From: Parelaphostrongylus tenuis
Lineage: Eukaryota > Nematoda > Chromadorea > Rhabditida > Metastrongylidae
DNA length: 64,000 nt
Reading direction: 5' to 3'
Assembly: GCA_019055375.1 (NCBI GenBank)
Contig: JAHQIW010004555.1
Span: 310,001 to 374,000 of the forward strand
The translations under genes were made by a program, and so were the position numbers. The notes beneath the pieces are model-generated. The model saw only the letters and a list, made by a program, of their open reading frames with translations. It ran no database searches and was not told the origin of the DNA. Shown here piece after piece: positions 1 to 10,971 of this stretch. How positions within the stretch are numbered: position 1 is the stretch's first letter; the number at the start of each line of letters is the position of its first letter.

Positions 1-130
1 ATTATTCGCTTCGAGAATTGACAGCATTCTTGGAATCCGAAGATGACGAATTCTATGAGCACCGTATTGATTTGTTGCTTGAGAGATAGTAGAAATGCGT
101 TCAGGTTGATGGCATCATACTTAGAATAGC
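1..130 (+). pseudogene. mariner transposase, C-terminal remnant
   Basis: Reading from base 9, the sequence encodes a peptide containing DDEFYEHRIDLLLER followed by two stops. It matches in order the C-terminal end of mariner-family transposases, where a similar 'ERGI..LPERW' stretch precedes the last residues. The same segment occurs in the second mariner copy at about 2.05-2.16 kb. Only the extreme C-terminus lies in the window, so the rest of the copy, if present, is upstream. It is a dead fragment with no 5' part visible. Confidence 0.75.
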
Positions 131-1419
131 TGTATAGTGTTGATAAGAAATTTTGATCACTTTTGGTTCGTAAATTTGGTGTTCATCTTTCTAGTGTCAT
201 AACTTACTTGAAGATCTAAGATTAAATAACCTTCGAGAAGATAATATTCAATTGCGCTCGAGTTAAGTTGAATTGCTCAGAGGTTGTTCATTAGTATTTG
301 ATCGTGCTTTTAGTTTTCTTGCGCTGTTTTCAAGTAGAGTTCCATCTTTTTTGTCATACCAAGCATTGACAATGTGCTAGCCACACTTGAATTTCCTCTT
401 TGGTTCGTCTGAGTTCTGCATAAGTCATACTACTACATCCAAGCATAGCTCAAATGTATCACATTATGACTGCCCCAGCTAACATTTACCGTGCTTTCAT
501 TTTCTACATGTGTTTATCATGCGTTCTTTTCTCATTACAGCGCATTTGGGTATCTTGTATGTATGACAAGAATTTAACCCATCATTCAGCCAAGGTTCTG
601 CCACCTTTTAGGGGATAGTTTTACGAACGGTTTAAAGCACAGTTTATCAAGTTGTCGACACCAAACCGAGAGTGAACAAGAAGGCACTAACTTCGATGTA
701 AATGAAGGATCCGTTGTATCAGGTCAAAAAATACAAAAAAAGTGATCTAAAAATGACTAACGTGATTTTGGTGAGCTCATCAGTGGGTGGTTAAGATCCG
801 CGCGCTACCTAATAACCGTTAGGTAACGGCAATATTAGTGAATTGAATCAACTACTGCCGAAATGGGGTGAATCGATTTACTTTTATGAATAATTCATGA
901 TCACTTCTTTAAATGGTTTCAAATGAACGAAAAACATATTCGATAGGCGTTGTTGTGACCGTTTTGCAAAGAAGAAAACAGTCGTTTAGTTTTGTTCCAA
1001 AGTGGAAAATATTGGACTGGAACAACTTTTTCTCTCCTCTCTTCAAATTATAGCCCTACTCTAATTATCGCCCTAATGCATTACAAGTTATGCGAACCGA
1101 TATATTTGAAAGATAATTGACACGCCTTGATTTATTCTGCTTTGTAAGCGGCAATGAAGAAGAGAATATGTACATGACCAGTACGCTAGTCAAACATGTT
1201 ACCAGAAATTTCGGGAGTGTCAAGAAATTCTTGAAATCGTTGTACTGATGTTGAACACATATCCTCTAGCATTCAGGTCGAAGAGTTCAATACTGATATG
1301 TACTACCAGACCAAACTATCAGGTCTCCAACAAAGTTTCCGATTGATAAAGAAATTCAAAATTATTTTTCTAAGTAATCGAAAGTATCAAGTAATAATCA
1401 CTGAAGTATTTTCCTTCTG
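131..1419. other. no gene recognised
   Basis: AT-rich sequence without a convincing exon. The first part may include 3' non-coding sequence of the mariner fragment, because 'gatcacttttggttcg' resembles the region after the second copy. Nothing else identified. Confidence 0.4.
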
Positions 1420-2280
1420 TATGATTATGATTTGGTCGAAGATTTCCAATGTTCGGACGAACAGATCTGGGAGATTTTGAAAGATGTAGGCAAATGGCGC
1501 AAGGGCAATTGGATTCCGCACGATCACGCACAAGTTCAATAAAGAACAAGAGAAAGCAAATCGCGCAAGCTCATCCTCGTCGTCATCGCCATTCTTCGTT
1601 TATGAACAGATTTGTCACTGTTGATGAGAAGTGATTTTTTTCATGAGCCAGCGTTGTCCAAATCAGTGGTTGTCACCAGGTCAGCAAGAAACATCAACAT
1701 CGAGACCAAATCGATTTGCGCCAAAAGCAATGTCGATCATTTTCTGGGACCGAAGGGGCCGATTCATTGGGACTTGTTGCAAACCGGTCATACCATTAAC
1801 GCTGAGCGATATTGTCAGCTACTGACTGTTGCAATCAAGCAATTCCACGTCACCGCCGTCGCCAAGTCATTTTGCTTCAAGATAATGCAAAGCCATACGA
1901 TGCCAAGAAAACAAGGAAGAAGTTAACCGATTTGGGCTGGGAGCACTCCGATCATCGCCGTATTCGTCAGACGCGTGTCTCCGTTCGATTTCCATCTCTT
2001 CAGATCATTGGAGCACTAGTTGGTCGAGAAGCTTCGAGACGCAACAAATGAATCATTTGCGTCGAGAATTGACTGGTTGGCTTGCATCGAAGAATAATGA
2101 GTTTTATGAGCGCGGAATTGATTTTTTGCCGGAGCGTTGGCAGAATTGCATCCAGGAAACGGATATCACTTCAATCAATGTTACTTGGTACTTTCGATCA
2201 CTTGGAAAAAATCAATTTTCAAATTTTTGGATAAAGTTCGGAAATTTAGTTGGAGATGTAATATTGACGATTGGTTGCTA
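1420..2280 (+). pseudogene. mariner transposase pseudogene (frameshifted)
   Basis: Successive pieces of a mariner transposase occur in the right order but in different frames. They are a segment near 1420-1510 (GKWRKGNWIPH-like), NRFVTVDEK around the first catalytic Asp region at about 1600-1630, NQWLSPGQ plus RPNRFAPK at about 1660-1730, IHWDLLQTGHTINAERYCQLL-like residues at about 1760-1820, LLQDNAKPYDAKKTRKKL with the second Asp at about 1875-1930, a frameshifted DFHLF-type segment near 1990, and the C-terminal NEFYERGIDFLPERW at about 2095-2140. At least three frameshifts and stops break it. The N-terminal DNA-binding part is not recognisable. The pattern is closest to the mauritiana/irritans-like groups by memory of motif spacing; subfamily is uncertain. 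Confidence 0.85.
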
Positions 2281-2404
2281 ACAAAATCGATACCTTGTGT
2301 CGGAGGAGTAGTAATAGCAAAGCAGGAGCTCCGCGTTTAGTAATTTGCAAGCGCTACCGAAAAGAATGAGATGCGGGTGTAACTTACATTGAGATTCAAA
2401 GTTT

Positions 2405-3530
2405 TGCGTTTCACTGAACTGTGTATCACCTGTCACCTGTCGCCTGTTGTCCCTTTGATTCAAATGACTCGAACGGGCAGCAGCAGTACTTCCATTGTTC
2501 GCTACCACGTGCAGGAATAGCCCAGTGGATCCTCCTCGCTCTGGGATTTGTTAAGCATCAAATCTTCCTTCCAAGCTCTTTGTGAAGAAATTGGACCATC
2601 GGGCGATGGTCTTTCTTTGGAGCGCTTGACATCCCGAGGAATCCAGTCCATAACGGCTCTTGCACATTAGTTGACGACGAAGCGCCTTATTTGTCCGGCC
2701 CACCTTATTTTCGACAGCCTGACGTGTAAAACGGCATCTTTGATCTTTGATCGTTGACGTAGATTGGAACTGTGTATCCTCTCCCTCATTTACGAGATGC
2801 AAGATACTCCTAACATCGACCTTTCGACTGCGCATTCAGCAACCGTTCAACGCCAAGTAATCTTTTATCCTGCTTATGTAGCGATCAGGTTTCTGTTGAT
2901 GCTCTTTAGTGCCCCTAAAGCTTCTTGTTTCCTCCTGCTCAACTCTGGAGTTAGCTTGTTCATCATGTTGCCGTTCCTCATAAACATCGTTTTCATCAAT
3001 CAGTCGGAGACTAATCTTTTCACAGGCGTTGTCAAGATCGCTCAACATTCGTTTTTCCCGAGTAATGCTTGGTTTCTTAAGGGCGATTTCATTAACGAAG
3101 CGAAGATGATTTATTTGTCGACCATCGATTTTTACTCCCATATCGTCCCATTCTAATGTTCGCATGACGTTTTGGAGGGTGGTTGTGATTAATTTTACGA
3201 GATTGTATCGCCTCATCGAGCCTCTTTTCTTACCTCGTTAGTAATACGAATTTAGAAGGGCAATATTTTGGTTGTGAAATCTTAGTATAGCTCACGAAGT
3301 ATCGATATGTACCGAGTAGGGTCCCCCTGACTCTCCAGAGCCTCTGCAACTGCTTGTGTATTCACTGAATCAAAATCTTTTTTCAAATCGTCGAACATGA
3401 GACGAGCACTCTCTTGTACTCTCGTAAAACTTCAGTGAGTCTTGTGATCGTGTGATGTGCATATCGTATTTCTATAATCAGAAATGTAATTCATTTTTGA
3501 GTCCTCCTAACCAGGCTGCAGTGGGTGAAT
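2405..3530 (-). pseudogene. RTE-type LINE, 3' part of reverse transcriptase ORF
   Basis: On the minus strand the sequence runs, with frameshifts, through regions typical of the nematode RTE-1 reverse transcriptase. These are an 'REYK..' segment and degenerate LKKAFDSV-like residues near 3.40-3.45 kb, RTLEWDDMGVKIDGRQINHL at about 3.10-3.18 kb, LRFVNEIALKKPSITREKRM at about 3.06-3.12 kb (the catalytic FADD-type box is changed to FVNE), and RSNFFTKSLEGRFDA near 2.55-2.60 kb. The 3' end at about 2.41-2.45 kb carries a short GGTGACA/GGTGATACA repeat tail, as RTE elements usually do. The copy is 5' truncated and inactive, because the active-site acidic pair is lost and stops are present. Confidence 0.8.
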
Positions 3531-4014
3531 GCGTTATTTGTGACCCTATCATTTATTCAATGAGAAGTATTTCCTTGTGAATTTAACAGCCGTTAATAAT
3601 TTTCTGTCAATCTTTTCACTTGAGAGATTAGTGTAGTATAAAAGGAGAAGGCAAGCTACGAACAATTTTCAAGCTTTTTGAAAGTGAAGGCTCTCGCAGT
3701 GTCGCATGTTAAGCCAATCATCAAGGGGGACTTTGCTTGTGGTGTAATGTTTGTTTTAGAGTTTTTATAATGGTGTTGTGGGCTGAGGATGACACCTTGT
3801 ATTTGGCTATAATTTTTTAGGACATTGATTTAAAAACGAGTTTATCTAGAGAGGAAACTCGCAAAAAATAGTAATCATAGACGACACCTTAGTGGCAGGT
3901 CAGAAACGCAGTGAATGTGTTTTGCGTGCCATGAAAAATTGCAAATGGAGTTTCATATTCGACTTTTTTAAATTTTTGCTACTAAAACATCCTATATACG
4001 TTTCTATTCAACTG
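3531..4014. other. no gene recognised
   Basis: AT-rich sequence between the LINE fragment and the first hammerhead foldback element. I see no exon or repeat I can name. Confidence 0.4.
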
Positions 4015-4430
4015 TTTTTGAGGCCTCGCTCAAACCTCGTTGTAATCTGACATAATATTTTAAGCCTTCCGGAGGTCTGTATGGCACTTCGAGTGCTAGA
4101 CGTACGCTTCGGCTTTCATATCAGGCCTCATCAGTAGCGCATGCCTTTCGGTTCAACCGAGTCCATACTTATAGGGGTACTGACGTCGAAAATATTACAC
4201 TGCACGCAAGGTGAAAAGATCACGTGACATCGCAGTGACAGTTGACTGCTCGATAGTTGGTGAAAGAAATATAGCAGTACCTTCTTGTAGGTTGTCAGAC
4301 CGAAAGGTATTTACTACTGCTAAGGCTTGATATGAAGGCCAAAACATTTGTCTTAGCACTCGAAGTACTATACAGACCTCTGAAAAGCTTAAATATGCTG
4401 TCAGATCATATTCAATGTATAGTCTGTAGA
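4015..4430. mobile_element. hammerhead-bearing foldback element, copy 1
   Basis: Left and right arms are inverted copies. The left arm has 'aatctgacataatatttt' then 'aagcctt', and the right arm has the reverse complement of a closely related string near 4380-4410. Each arm holds a hammerhead-like core. The left one (minus strand, 4083-4145) is fairly well kept. The right one (plus strand, about 4321-4375) is eroded to CTGCTAA, stem II GGC/GCC, AAAAC. The inner part carries the string 'ctgctcgatagttggtgaaa' shared with other copies. No coding capacity, so it is probably non-autonomous. Confidence 0.65.
4083..4145 (-). ncRNA. hammerhead ribozyme-like motif (type I)
   Basis: On the minus strand, CTGATGA is followed by a GGC/GCC stem II with a long loop, then GAAG (canonical GAAA, last A changed), then CGTACG-TC forming a minimal stem III and the UC cleavage position. 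Flanks pair as stem I: GCGCTA with TAGCAC (5 of 6) and GGCA with TGCC. The core change makes activity doubtful. Confidence 0.6.
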
Positions 4431-5371
4431 ATGTTTCAAACTTTCGAAGTTGATATGTTATTAAATGTAACATGCGATCAAAACCGCTTCGTTAACAAGG
4501 ATAATATCCAGTCTATGGCTGGCCCAAGTGAAACATTCATACCTTCAGAGGTTGAATGTTTATCAAAATGGAGCATGTGATGATTTAGTGTTCAGCGAAA
4601 TCATTATTATAAGTTCACGAATCCTGACAAAATCATTGTGACAACAAGGTTTAGTGACTGCTTATGTAGACGATGTAGACCGAAGGCATTGAGCAGCCGC
4701 CTCCAATCTCACACTACACATCTAATATTGTGAAAATTAGATCAGTTGAGATGCGAGCAATTTCATTTGTTATACACATTCTTGTTGGCTACATTTTCTT
4801 ATGTGTCTTAGATGTTATGGAGTAAAATAGAAAACTGAAATGTTATCGAAAATGTCTTGAAAATTTGCTGCAGAAGCAGTAGAACAAGCATTTTCATGCG
4901 TGGTTGGCCTACCCATAGTTGTTGATTATTATTAGGTTATAGATGGTTTGGATGTTTTTTCTTCTTTGTGGGATCGTCTTATTGAACTTTGCAGGTGGTC
5001 GACGGCATTGAGACAAGGTCTAGGAGTCGAGTAATTCTGCATGTGAAACTCGTAGAATTCTTATTGCAATCATCAAAAAAGGTGACGTATGTGATGTGAT
5101 GCATAGATAGTCATCGTGCTGATAACTTAGTCTACTTTGTGTGTGTGTTTTTTTTTTTCAAAATTTATAGTCATGTATCTCGTTTTAGTTTCTCCTGTTT
5201 TTTAATCTCCAGTAGCTTCATCACTTAACCTACTTAGATCTGACTTAGTATGTTGTGATCACAGAGTAATCGCGTTTTGTATTTTCTTGTGATTGCTTCG
5301 TAGGAAAAGGTTAACTGGTAGAAAACTCACTTAATATCGAGTAGTTCGTCATAGTTTGATTTGACAAATAG
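4431..5371. other. no gene recognised
   Basis: No convincing exon. There is a T-run near 5150 and a weak acceptor-like site at about 4994, but no supporting open frame. Confidence 0.4.
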
Positions 5372-5731
5372 GTGATTGAAAATCTCGGTTTGCTGGCTGT
5401 TCATATTCAGCCGGTTTATCTTCATTTCGCGAGTTCACGCCCTGAAGTTTGCGTGCTTGTACATCTCAGAAAACAAAACTATTCGCTGTGCATTTTGTTT
5501 CTGCCATATTGTTTTTTCAAGAGAATTCTTATATTTGCTCTAGTCCTTTCAATCCCTGTGTATGTCATTTCAATTCTTCTATGCATTGTGATAGGCTATA
5601 AATCATTGAAATTGCTGATCCCTCAATCTCGCCTAGCATTCGATGACAATTTATTTCTCATTTGCAGAGTTCTATACGAGTCATTTGTAGTAGTTAGTAC
5701 TATTTTCTTATTATCACTCAAATTTCTGTGA
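5372..5731 (+). CDS. uncertain hydrophobic ORF, possible degenerate membrane protein exon
   Basis: A 119-codon open frame with two strongly hydrophobic stretches (about residues 45-58 and 60-80, the latter LVLSIPVYVISILLCIVIGY) ends in another hydrophobic run. The pattern could be part of a nematode seven-transmembrane chemoreceptor, but I recognise no family signature. AT-rich noncoding DNA often gives such hydrophobic frames by chance. No clear start context or splice sites. Confidence 0.15.
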   Translation: MIENLGLLAVHIQPVYLHFASSRPEVCVLVHLRKQNYSLCILFLPYCFFKRILIFALVLSIPVYVISILLCIVIGYKSLKLLIPQSRLAFDDNLFLICRVLYESFVVVSTIFLLSLKFL

Positions 5732-6399
5732 CACGGTGTCCACTATAAAGGATTGCTGTATTGCTTGACAACCTCACCGTTCATCATTGATTTTGGTCTC
5801 TACTCACAACTTAAAGGCTTGTAAGACCTGACACTTAACGTAGTGCATTGGGCTTTTTGCCTGTTAATTTGTTAATTTATACTGTAATGGTGCTGATTAG
5901 TGATGATACACATAGAATGAAGGCTCCTCGTTTAACCACTGCTTATGCTCACAAGAAATTCTGAATGGTATTTGGGTTGGTTTCAAGCATATTTGAAGAA
6001 GTGCAGCATGAGAGTCTGTTTCAAAAAGAGACTTGATGTCATTTTAGTGACTCAACCGCATACTTTTTGTCCTACAACTTGCCATTTGTCACCTGTGAAG
6101 CTCTTCCGAAATGGCCTACTTAGATTTTATAATTCCGAACGGGATAGGGGAGTGTCACGCACGGGCAATGATGCTGTTTACTTCTACAAAGACCTGGTTC
6201 AACTCTGCCCAAATTGTCGAAGATACATACCCTTTCGTAATGCTGAGATTGGCACTAGACTTGCCAGGGTTGGCCCACTGCACGAGAGTGTCCTAACACG
6301 CTAAGAAATTACAAAGAGAGTCGATTCGGCTTGGAATCAGCGACATCCTTGAAGATATCGCAGTCATCAAACAGCATTCAACCCAATGCTAGGATTTTG
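5732..6399. other. no gene recognised
   Basis: A 119-codon plus-strand frame at about 5945-6304 exists here, but its composition is not protein-like and it has no splice context. Nothing else identified. Confidence 0.35.
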
Positions 6400-7100
6400 C
6401 GAGTCCGAGTGGTTTATTCCGTTGTCTGGTAACATGAATATTCGACACCATTCGCATATCAGGAATCTTTCTCAGAGTGCTAGTAATCATTCGAAAGCTT
6501 AAATCTCTGGCTGAGATGCTACATGGCCGGTTCTTCGAAGACGCTGCTATATTGCTGAAATATTCAAAATAAGATCATGTTTCGCGCGATATCGCGTTTG
6601 TTTTCTTATCTCGCTTATATATGGCTGGACATACCTCCTTCCCAGAATGCTGTACTCTTTCGATAACAAGAATCTCGAAGAACTAAAAAATGTGCTCACT
6701 CTTTGGAAAAGGTCTTTTGATCGCACTGTAGGCCAAACAAAACATTTGTGTTTTATACCTCGCCGGATAAACTCCTTCTCTCAACTATTAGCAATCATTC
6801 GATACCGTAATTTTCAGTGATTTCAAAGATGCGCTTATTTTCTGGGAAGATCAGAGCAATCAATAGAGCACGCGCCCCAGATTGGACAAATGCGGGTACA
6901 AGTCTCGCCTGTCGCAAATGCTTTGCACAGCACTCTACATCAGTCTATATATTTATAACATCGTACCACCGCAAGAAGCGGTTTGATAAAAAGGATTTCT
7001 ATTTGGTTACTAACACTGCTATGATTTCTTACTCACGAGAAAGGTCGTTTGTTCATTTGTTCCCGGATAACAGAAAAGAACCCGAGTGGAGTATGGATAG
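6400..7100 (+). repeat. dispersed repeat R, copy
   Basis: Contains 'cattcgaaagcttaaat' followed by a 'ggccggttcttcgaagacgc' type segment, then a 'gctgctatattgctg' segment. The same order recurs at 41.95-42.15 kb and, more diverged, at 17.93-18.07 kb. This defines a diverged interspersed repeat of roughly 0.7-1.2 kb. No coding signal. The ends are not resolved by eye. Confidence 0.5.
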
Positions 7101-7439
7101 GAGGTAGCTAATAGAATGCAAGAAGTGCTCCAAAAAATATATGGAGTTGTTTCATCAATAAATCTATTGAATGCTATAACTGGCCCAAATAAGCTAGTGG
7201 CTTCCAACTCTTTATTAGCTGTCGCGAATCATTGAGCAACGAAAAATGGAAAATAGTTTTATGGGCATTAGGAATCAAGGAAATCATCGGGGAGTTGAGA
7301 ATTGTTAATACAATGAGCCTCTCCCTAACTTCGTATGCCCCATTATATTCCCTTTTTACTGCTTGTTCATATCGATACCACGTTCGTCTTGTCATATATA
7401 CTTCGCGACATCACCAACTATTCTTTTTTATGTAAAATC

Positions 7440-7550
7440 AGTTAGAATTCTTTTTATTCAACCGCTTTAGCGGTGATACAATGTTTATAATTTATAATCA
7501 ATAGCGCTGAATGATGTGCGAAACTCTGAATATCAGACGGTAATTGAAAC
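7440..7550 (-). mobile_element. SINE family B, 3' end fragment
   Basis: Minus-strand copy of the family B tail: the small stem-loop 'accgctttagcggt' next to a run giving '..aataaaaagaattc', and a diverged 'gcacatcatt' segment. The tRNA-like head is missing or too diverged. Confidence 0.55.
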
Positions 7551-7658
7551 AGCATTTCACCCTTACGGGAGCTCGCGTTGACTTTTTGCATTGCAGACGC
7601 TTCGGTTGTGTTATCACTCCATCTGCCCGGAGTTCTTTCGTTCTACTCTTTTTAAGAA

Positions 7659-7884
7659 GGCGCCGTGGGCGAGTGGTTGTGATACTCGTCGCGGCGCTCG
7701 TGGAGCCGAGCTCCACCTGCGAACACTCTCTGATGGTCAACAAGAACTCCCTATGGTTCGGCACAACCAGGCTATCCTCGAGATTGCAAGGTGACATGCT
7801 CGACCAGTGCTCTACGTCATTCAAGAAGACGAAAACGAATCGAATGCAAGATGTACTGGAATTCGCATAATAAAAATTGTGATG
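7659..7884 (+). mobile_element. SINE family A (tRNA-derived), copy 1
   Basis: Begins GGCGCCGTGGGCGAGTGG, which resembles the 5' end and internal A box of a Ser/Leu-type tRNA. A 'gagccgagctccacc' segment stands where a B box would lie. The body then has 'actccctatgg', 'ggctatcctcgagattgcaa' and 'cattcaagaag', and the tail is 'gcataataaaaattgtgatg'. Six other copies in the window share this order. Non-coding; presumably Pol III-transcribed and LINE-mobilised. Confidence 0.8.
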
Positions 7885-8267
7885 AAGAATCGTGTAAACA
7901 AATAAGAAATAATCTCTTTGTGAGAACTAGAGCGACGCTGACTACGATAATTTTTTCTAAAGCGACGGATAACGTTTTGGCATTAAATTTCGCTTTCCGA
8001 TCTCGCTTCCTAATTTCGCTCTCCATTTTCGATTTTGATTTATATGCGATCATTTTCGTGTGATGACGCACCGATGGCTTTTCCCGTGCAAGGGATTTAG
8101 CGCGGCTCTCAGGAAGGTAAAACTGTCAAAAAGGAATAGTCCGTAAAGTAGTTCTTGATTATTCAAATCGAGTTCTAAAAAAAGTCTGTTTTTCAATTCA
8201 CTTCGCAATTCCTCGTTAACCACCTTTGACAACTCAAGGGTGTTTCATTGTTTTTATCATGTTTCCA

Positions 8268-8692
8268 TTATACGATTATTCTTAACAGCCCAGTAGATGA
8301 GCCGAGTGCATCGAATGCAATGACATGGTCCCTAGTCATTTTAGCTTCTTTTGCCTGTTTTAGGGATTCTGAAAAAGGAACCCAGGCTAATCTTTAAGTA
8401 CATGATGTACTTTGTTTAATTACCTGTGATTGTACCGACGTTGGAATCGAAACACTTCTTGTCGTCCAAGGTGAGCTCCCCTCCTGATTGGTATTTGGCC
8501 TATCATCATACTCCTTTCCCAATACATTTTCTATTCAATGATTAGATTAGCATGTATTACTTACCTCGCATCTCAATGACATTTGTTCGAATTTCAAATT
8601 TCTCCAGATGAGGAAACTAATTTCATTCCCTCCATACTCTGCCTTGACGTTTTCGTCTCGAACAAATTTCGATCTAGCATAAACAAATAGAC
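8268..8692 (-). CDS. candidate three-exon 3' end of an unidentified protein gene
   Basis: On the minus strand, three exons are suggested at 8692-8565, 8483-8424 and 8368-8268. Junctions look good: acceptor ATTTCCAG at 8693, donor GAG/GTAAGT at 8564, acceptor AATCAG before 8483, donor ACAG/GTAATT at 8423, acceptor TTTTTCAG before 8368. The introns are 81 and 55 nt, a normal nematode size. Two readings are possible. Using all canonical junctions, the frame gives NEISFLIWRNLKFEQMSLRC, then EGSSPWTTRSVSIPTSVQSQ, then a stop after two more codons. If exon 1 instead starts at 8616 (acceptor AATTAG), the frame gives EKFEIRTNVIEMR, then GGELTLDDKKCFDSNVGTIT, then ESLKQAKEAKMTRDHVIAFD and a stop at 8268-8270, all in phase. 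I do not recognise either product. Upstream exons are not identified. Confidence 0.5.
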
Positions 8693-9559
8693 CTGGAAAT
8701 AGTTCTTGCTTAATTTATTCATAAATTCTGATAGCGGGTCTGTGTCAATAAGATCTTCGCTGGTTTCAGTCTAATTTTCTCGTTTATTGGAGCGTTTCTT
8801 GCCTATACAAGGTTGTCTTATACGAGTAGTACGAAGACAAAACGAGTGTCGCGCTACATATAAACTTCCTCTATATTTCCTAGAAGAAGCTGAACATTTC
8901 TTTCGATCTGTCTCCAAAACATATCCAATAAGTGTTCGAATGCAGGTGTAGAAGGTGCTATATGGCGATTTTTTTCATTGAATAATATACTGTTTTCTAT
9001 GTTTCGTATTTTCTTGGACGATCAAATAACTACTTATTTTTGCCCAAATTGAATGAAATATCTTCGTTCGCCACTTGATCACGATCATTCATAGTCAAAA
9101 AGTCTTTGATCCAGTTGAGATTTTGTATTTCGTTTCTTTATCATATGCAAGGATTGCTTTTTTTACCTATCATAATCGAGGTGCGGATGCGTTTTCACTT
9201 TTCTTTCTAGTTCTATTTTCGTTGATTATTAAGCAAATACGGGAATGTTTGGAAATGTTACTCGGTCAACCTTTCGGCACCTTTGTTTTCTTCGCAGGAG
9301 CGAAAATTGAGGTCAGCGGTCCATAACCTTTAGTTCATGCCATGTTGGTCTCCGTAGTCGCATCGAGTCGACTCCATTGGAGTAGAACACCGCTTGAATT
9401 TTTTTCATATGGGACTCTTTTATAAACGGTTGTCGATCGAAACCATCCATTTTGATTAGCTCTCACGGTGGGAATCCCTTCGGCAGTGGCGCACTCATTA
9501 TATTAATCGGTTGTACCATAAGTTCTTTCACATTTCGTCACTTTTGTTGATCTCGTTAT
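8693..9559. other. no gene recognised
   Basis: Possible intron or upstream sequence of the 8.3-8.7 kb candidate gene. An 83-codon hydrophobic frame at 9075-9326 (plus) lacks support. The stretch near 9300-9560 may be 3' sequence of the mariner copy that follows. Confidence 0.35.
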
Positions 9560-9860
9560 TGTCTATTTCAAGAAATAAACCAGTCAGCAATATAGTCATC
9601 AACATGATTAATGATATGTAGCCATTTACTGAGAAAAGATTGAATGTCTTCCTCTTGGAAAAAATGTGGCTGGCGATCGAACAAGCTGGTGAGGTCATCT
9701 TCGAACTGATTGTAGTCCTTGAATGTCTTCTCCCACAGGTATTGCTTCAAATCGCGATAGAGATGATTATCCGGTGGAGCAAGATGAGGGCTATACGGTG
9801 GACGTGGTATGAGGTCCAATCCACTTTTCTAATATGTGGCAAGGTGACTTTCAGCCGATA
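9560..9860 (-). pseudogene. mariner transposase, C-terminal part
   Basis: An uninterrupted minus-strand frame includes RPPYSPHLAPPDNHLYRDLK, the conserved block around the third catalytic residue of mariner transposases. It is followed by YLWEKTFKDYNQFEDDLTSL, then an SKWLHIINHVDDYIADW end. This differs clearly from the copies at 0-2.3 kb, so it belongs to another mariner lineage. The sequence just upstream (about 9820-9860) is frameshifted and the N-terminal two thirds are absent. Dead fragment. Confidence 0.85.
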
Positions 9861-10065
9861 TCATTTAGATAGCGAGCTATGGTGCTATTTCAGTACCTAA
9901 GGGTCTGCTCATGCTACTGGAACAATCTTAAATATACAACTTTTTGGTAATAACCCGGTTTGAAACAGAGTTGTTATGCATCAATATTCGAATGTTTTTT
10001 AAGACCTCTATCAAAATTTTAATACACCCCACATTATATTCTAAGCCTTTCATGAGGTCTGTCAT

Positions 10066-10125
10066 GGCACTTATTAGTGCCAGACGAACGTTTCGGTCTT
10101 TTGACCTCATCAGCAGCATGGTGTC
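10066..10125 (-). ncRNA. hammerhead ribozyme motif (type I), intact core
   Basis: Minus strand: CTGATGA, stem II GGTC/AAAA/GACC (perfect 4 bp), GAAA, then CGTTCG-TC as minimal stem III plus UC cleavage site (predicted cut between 10083 and 10082). Stem I proximal ATGCTG/TGGCAC pairs 5 of 6. The distal GACACC/AAGTGCC half is partly eroded. All conserved catalytic-core bases of the hammerhead (CUGANGA, GAAA, UH) are present. Confidence 0.75.
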
Positions 10126-10847
10126 TTTTGGTTCAGCCAGTTCCTTGTAGGTAAGTATGTCCCTACATCTAAAGGAATCGACACCGAATTTGTTACACTA
10201 GCTGTAGACGGAATATATCACCCTACCTGCAGTGATAACAAGCGCTGTATGTCAAGTGATAAGATCACCTAACATTGCAGTGATTAACAGTAGATTGCTC
10301 ATGGCTGGTAATAGGTTAGGTAAAAAGTTCTGAGAAAATGCTTGTAACTTTTTTGGTTGTCGGCTATTTTCTGTTTTTAGGCTCATTTGAAAGCCCGTCT
10401 TCTCCCGCGTTATTGGCATATAATTTATCTATTTATTTCAAGATGGTGTTAACAAGCGAGTAAATTAGATTGTTGATGACGCACGAATGGCTGTTGGGTT
10501 CAAATGAAACGGTGGCAAGTGATCGCATCAATCTGGCTTCAGGCGAGGACAGTTGCCAAATGTACAGTATACAGGTGGCCAGAAAGTTTGACGAAGGTGA
10601 AGAAAGTACTTGTACTATTGGTTTTGTCTTTGTTCGGGTGTGATAAGTGCATAAATGAATGTTTCGCAAGCACTCTCTCAGAATTTTTCCTACAACCTAT
10701 TAAATTGAATATTAGCTATATATTCGACTGTTTTTTTTTTCAAATCTCGCTTAATAAAAGGCTTTATGAAAGGCTTAAATTATATTGTCAGGGTAATCAG
10801 ACTATAAGGGTTGTATACTCTCCTACAATGATTTGGCTGAACCGAAA

Positions 10848-10907
10848 GGCACCGTGTTACTGATGAGACCCAGGGGCCGAAACGTACGTCCAGCACTAAT
10901 AGGTGCC
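10848..10907 (+). ncRNA. hammerhead ribozyme motif (type I), intact core
   Basis: Plus strand: distal stem I GGCACC with GGTGCC (6 of 6), proximal GTGTTA with CAGCAC (5 of 6), internal loop TAATA, core CTGATGA, stem II GACC/CAGG/GGCC (3 of 4), GAAA, CGTACG-TC. It mirrors the motif at 10066-10125 on the opposite strand. The core bases are complete. Confidence 0.75.
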
Positions 10908-10971
10908 ATAACAAACCTCGTGAAGGGTTTAAAATATACTTGACTAATCAGGTATAATCAGACTTGATTTT

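Larger units (their letters stand above)
10000..10950. mobile_element. hammerhead-bearing foldback element, copy 2
   Basis: The left arm (about 10010-10160) and right arm (about 10790-10950) are inverted copies. Both contain the tip ('cctttcatgaggtctg' on the left, its complement on the right), a hammerhead motif, and the 'ggttcagcc' string just inside it. About 640 bp of unrelated interior lies between, with an overlapping plus/minus ORF pair near 10430-10860 that I cannot identify. Either one element with long arms, or two copies of the family in inverted orientation. Confidence 0.65.

Noticed and set aside
2764..3156. 130-codon plus-strand ORF
   Set aside because: It is the antisense shadow of the RTE LINE coding sequence on the minus strand.
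7659..7884. Functional tRNA gene
   Set aside because: A-box and partial B-box are present, but the cloverleaf stems do not form and the same body recurs in six other places, so it is a SINE.
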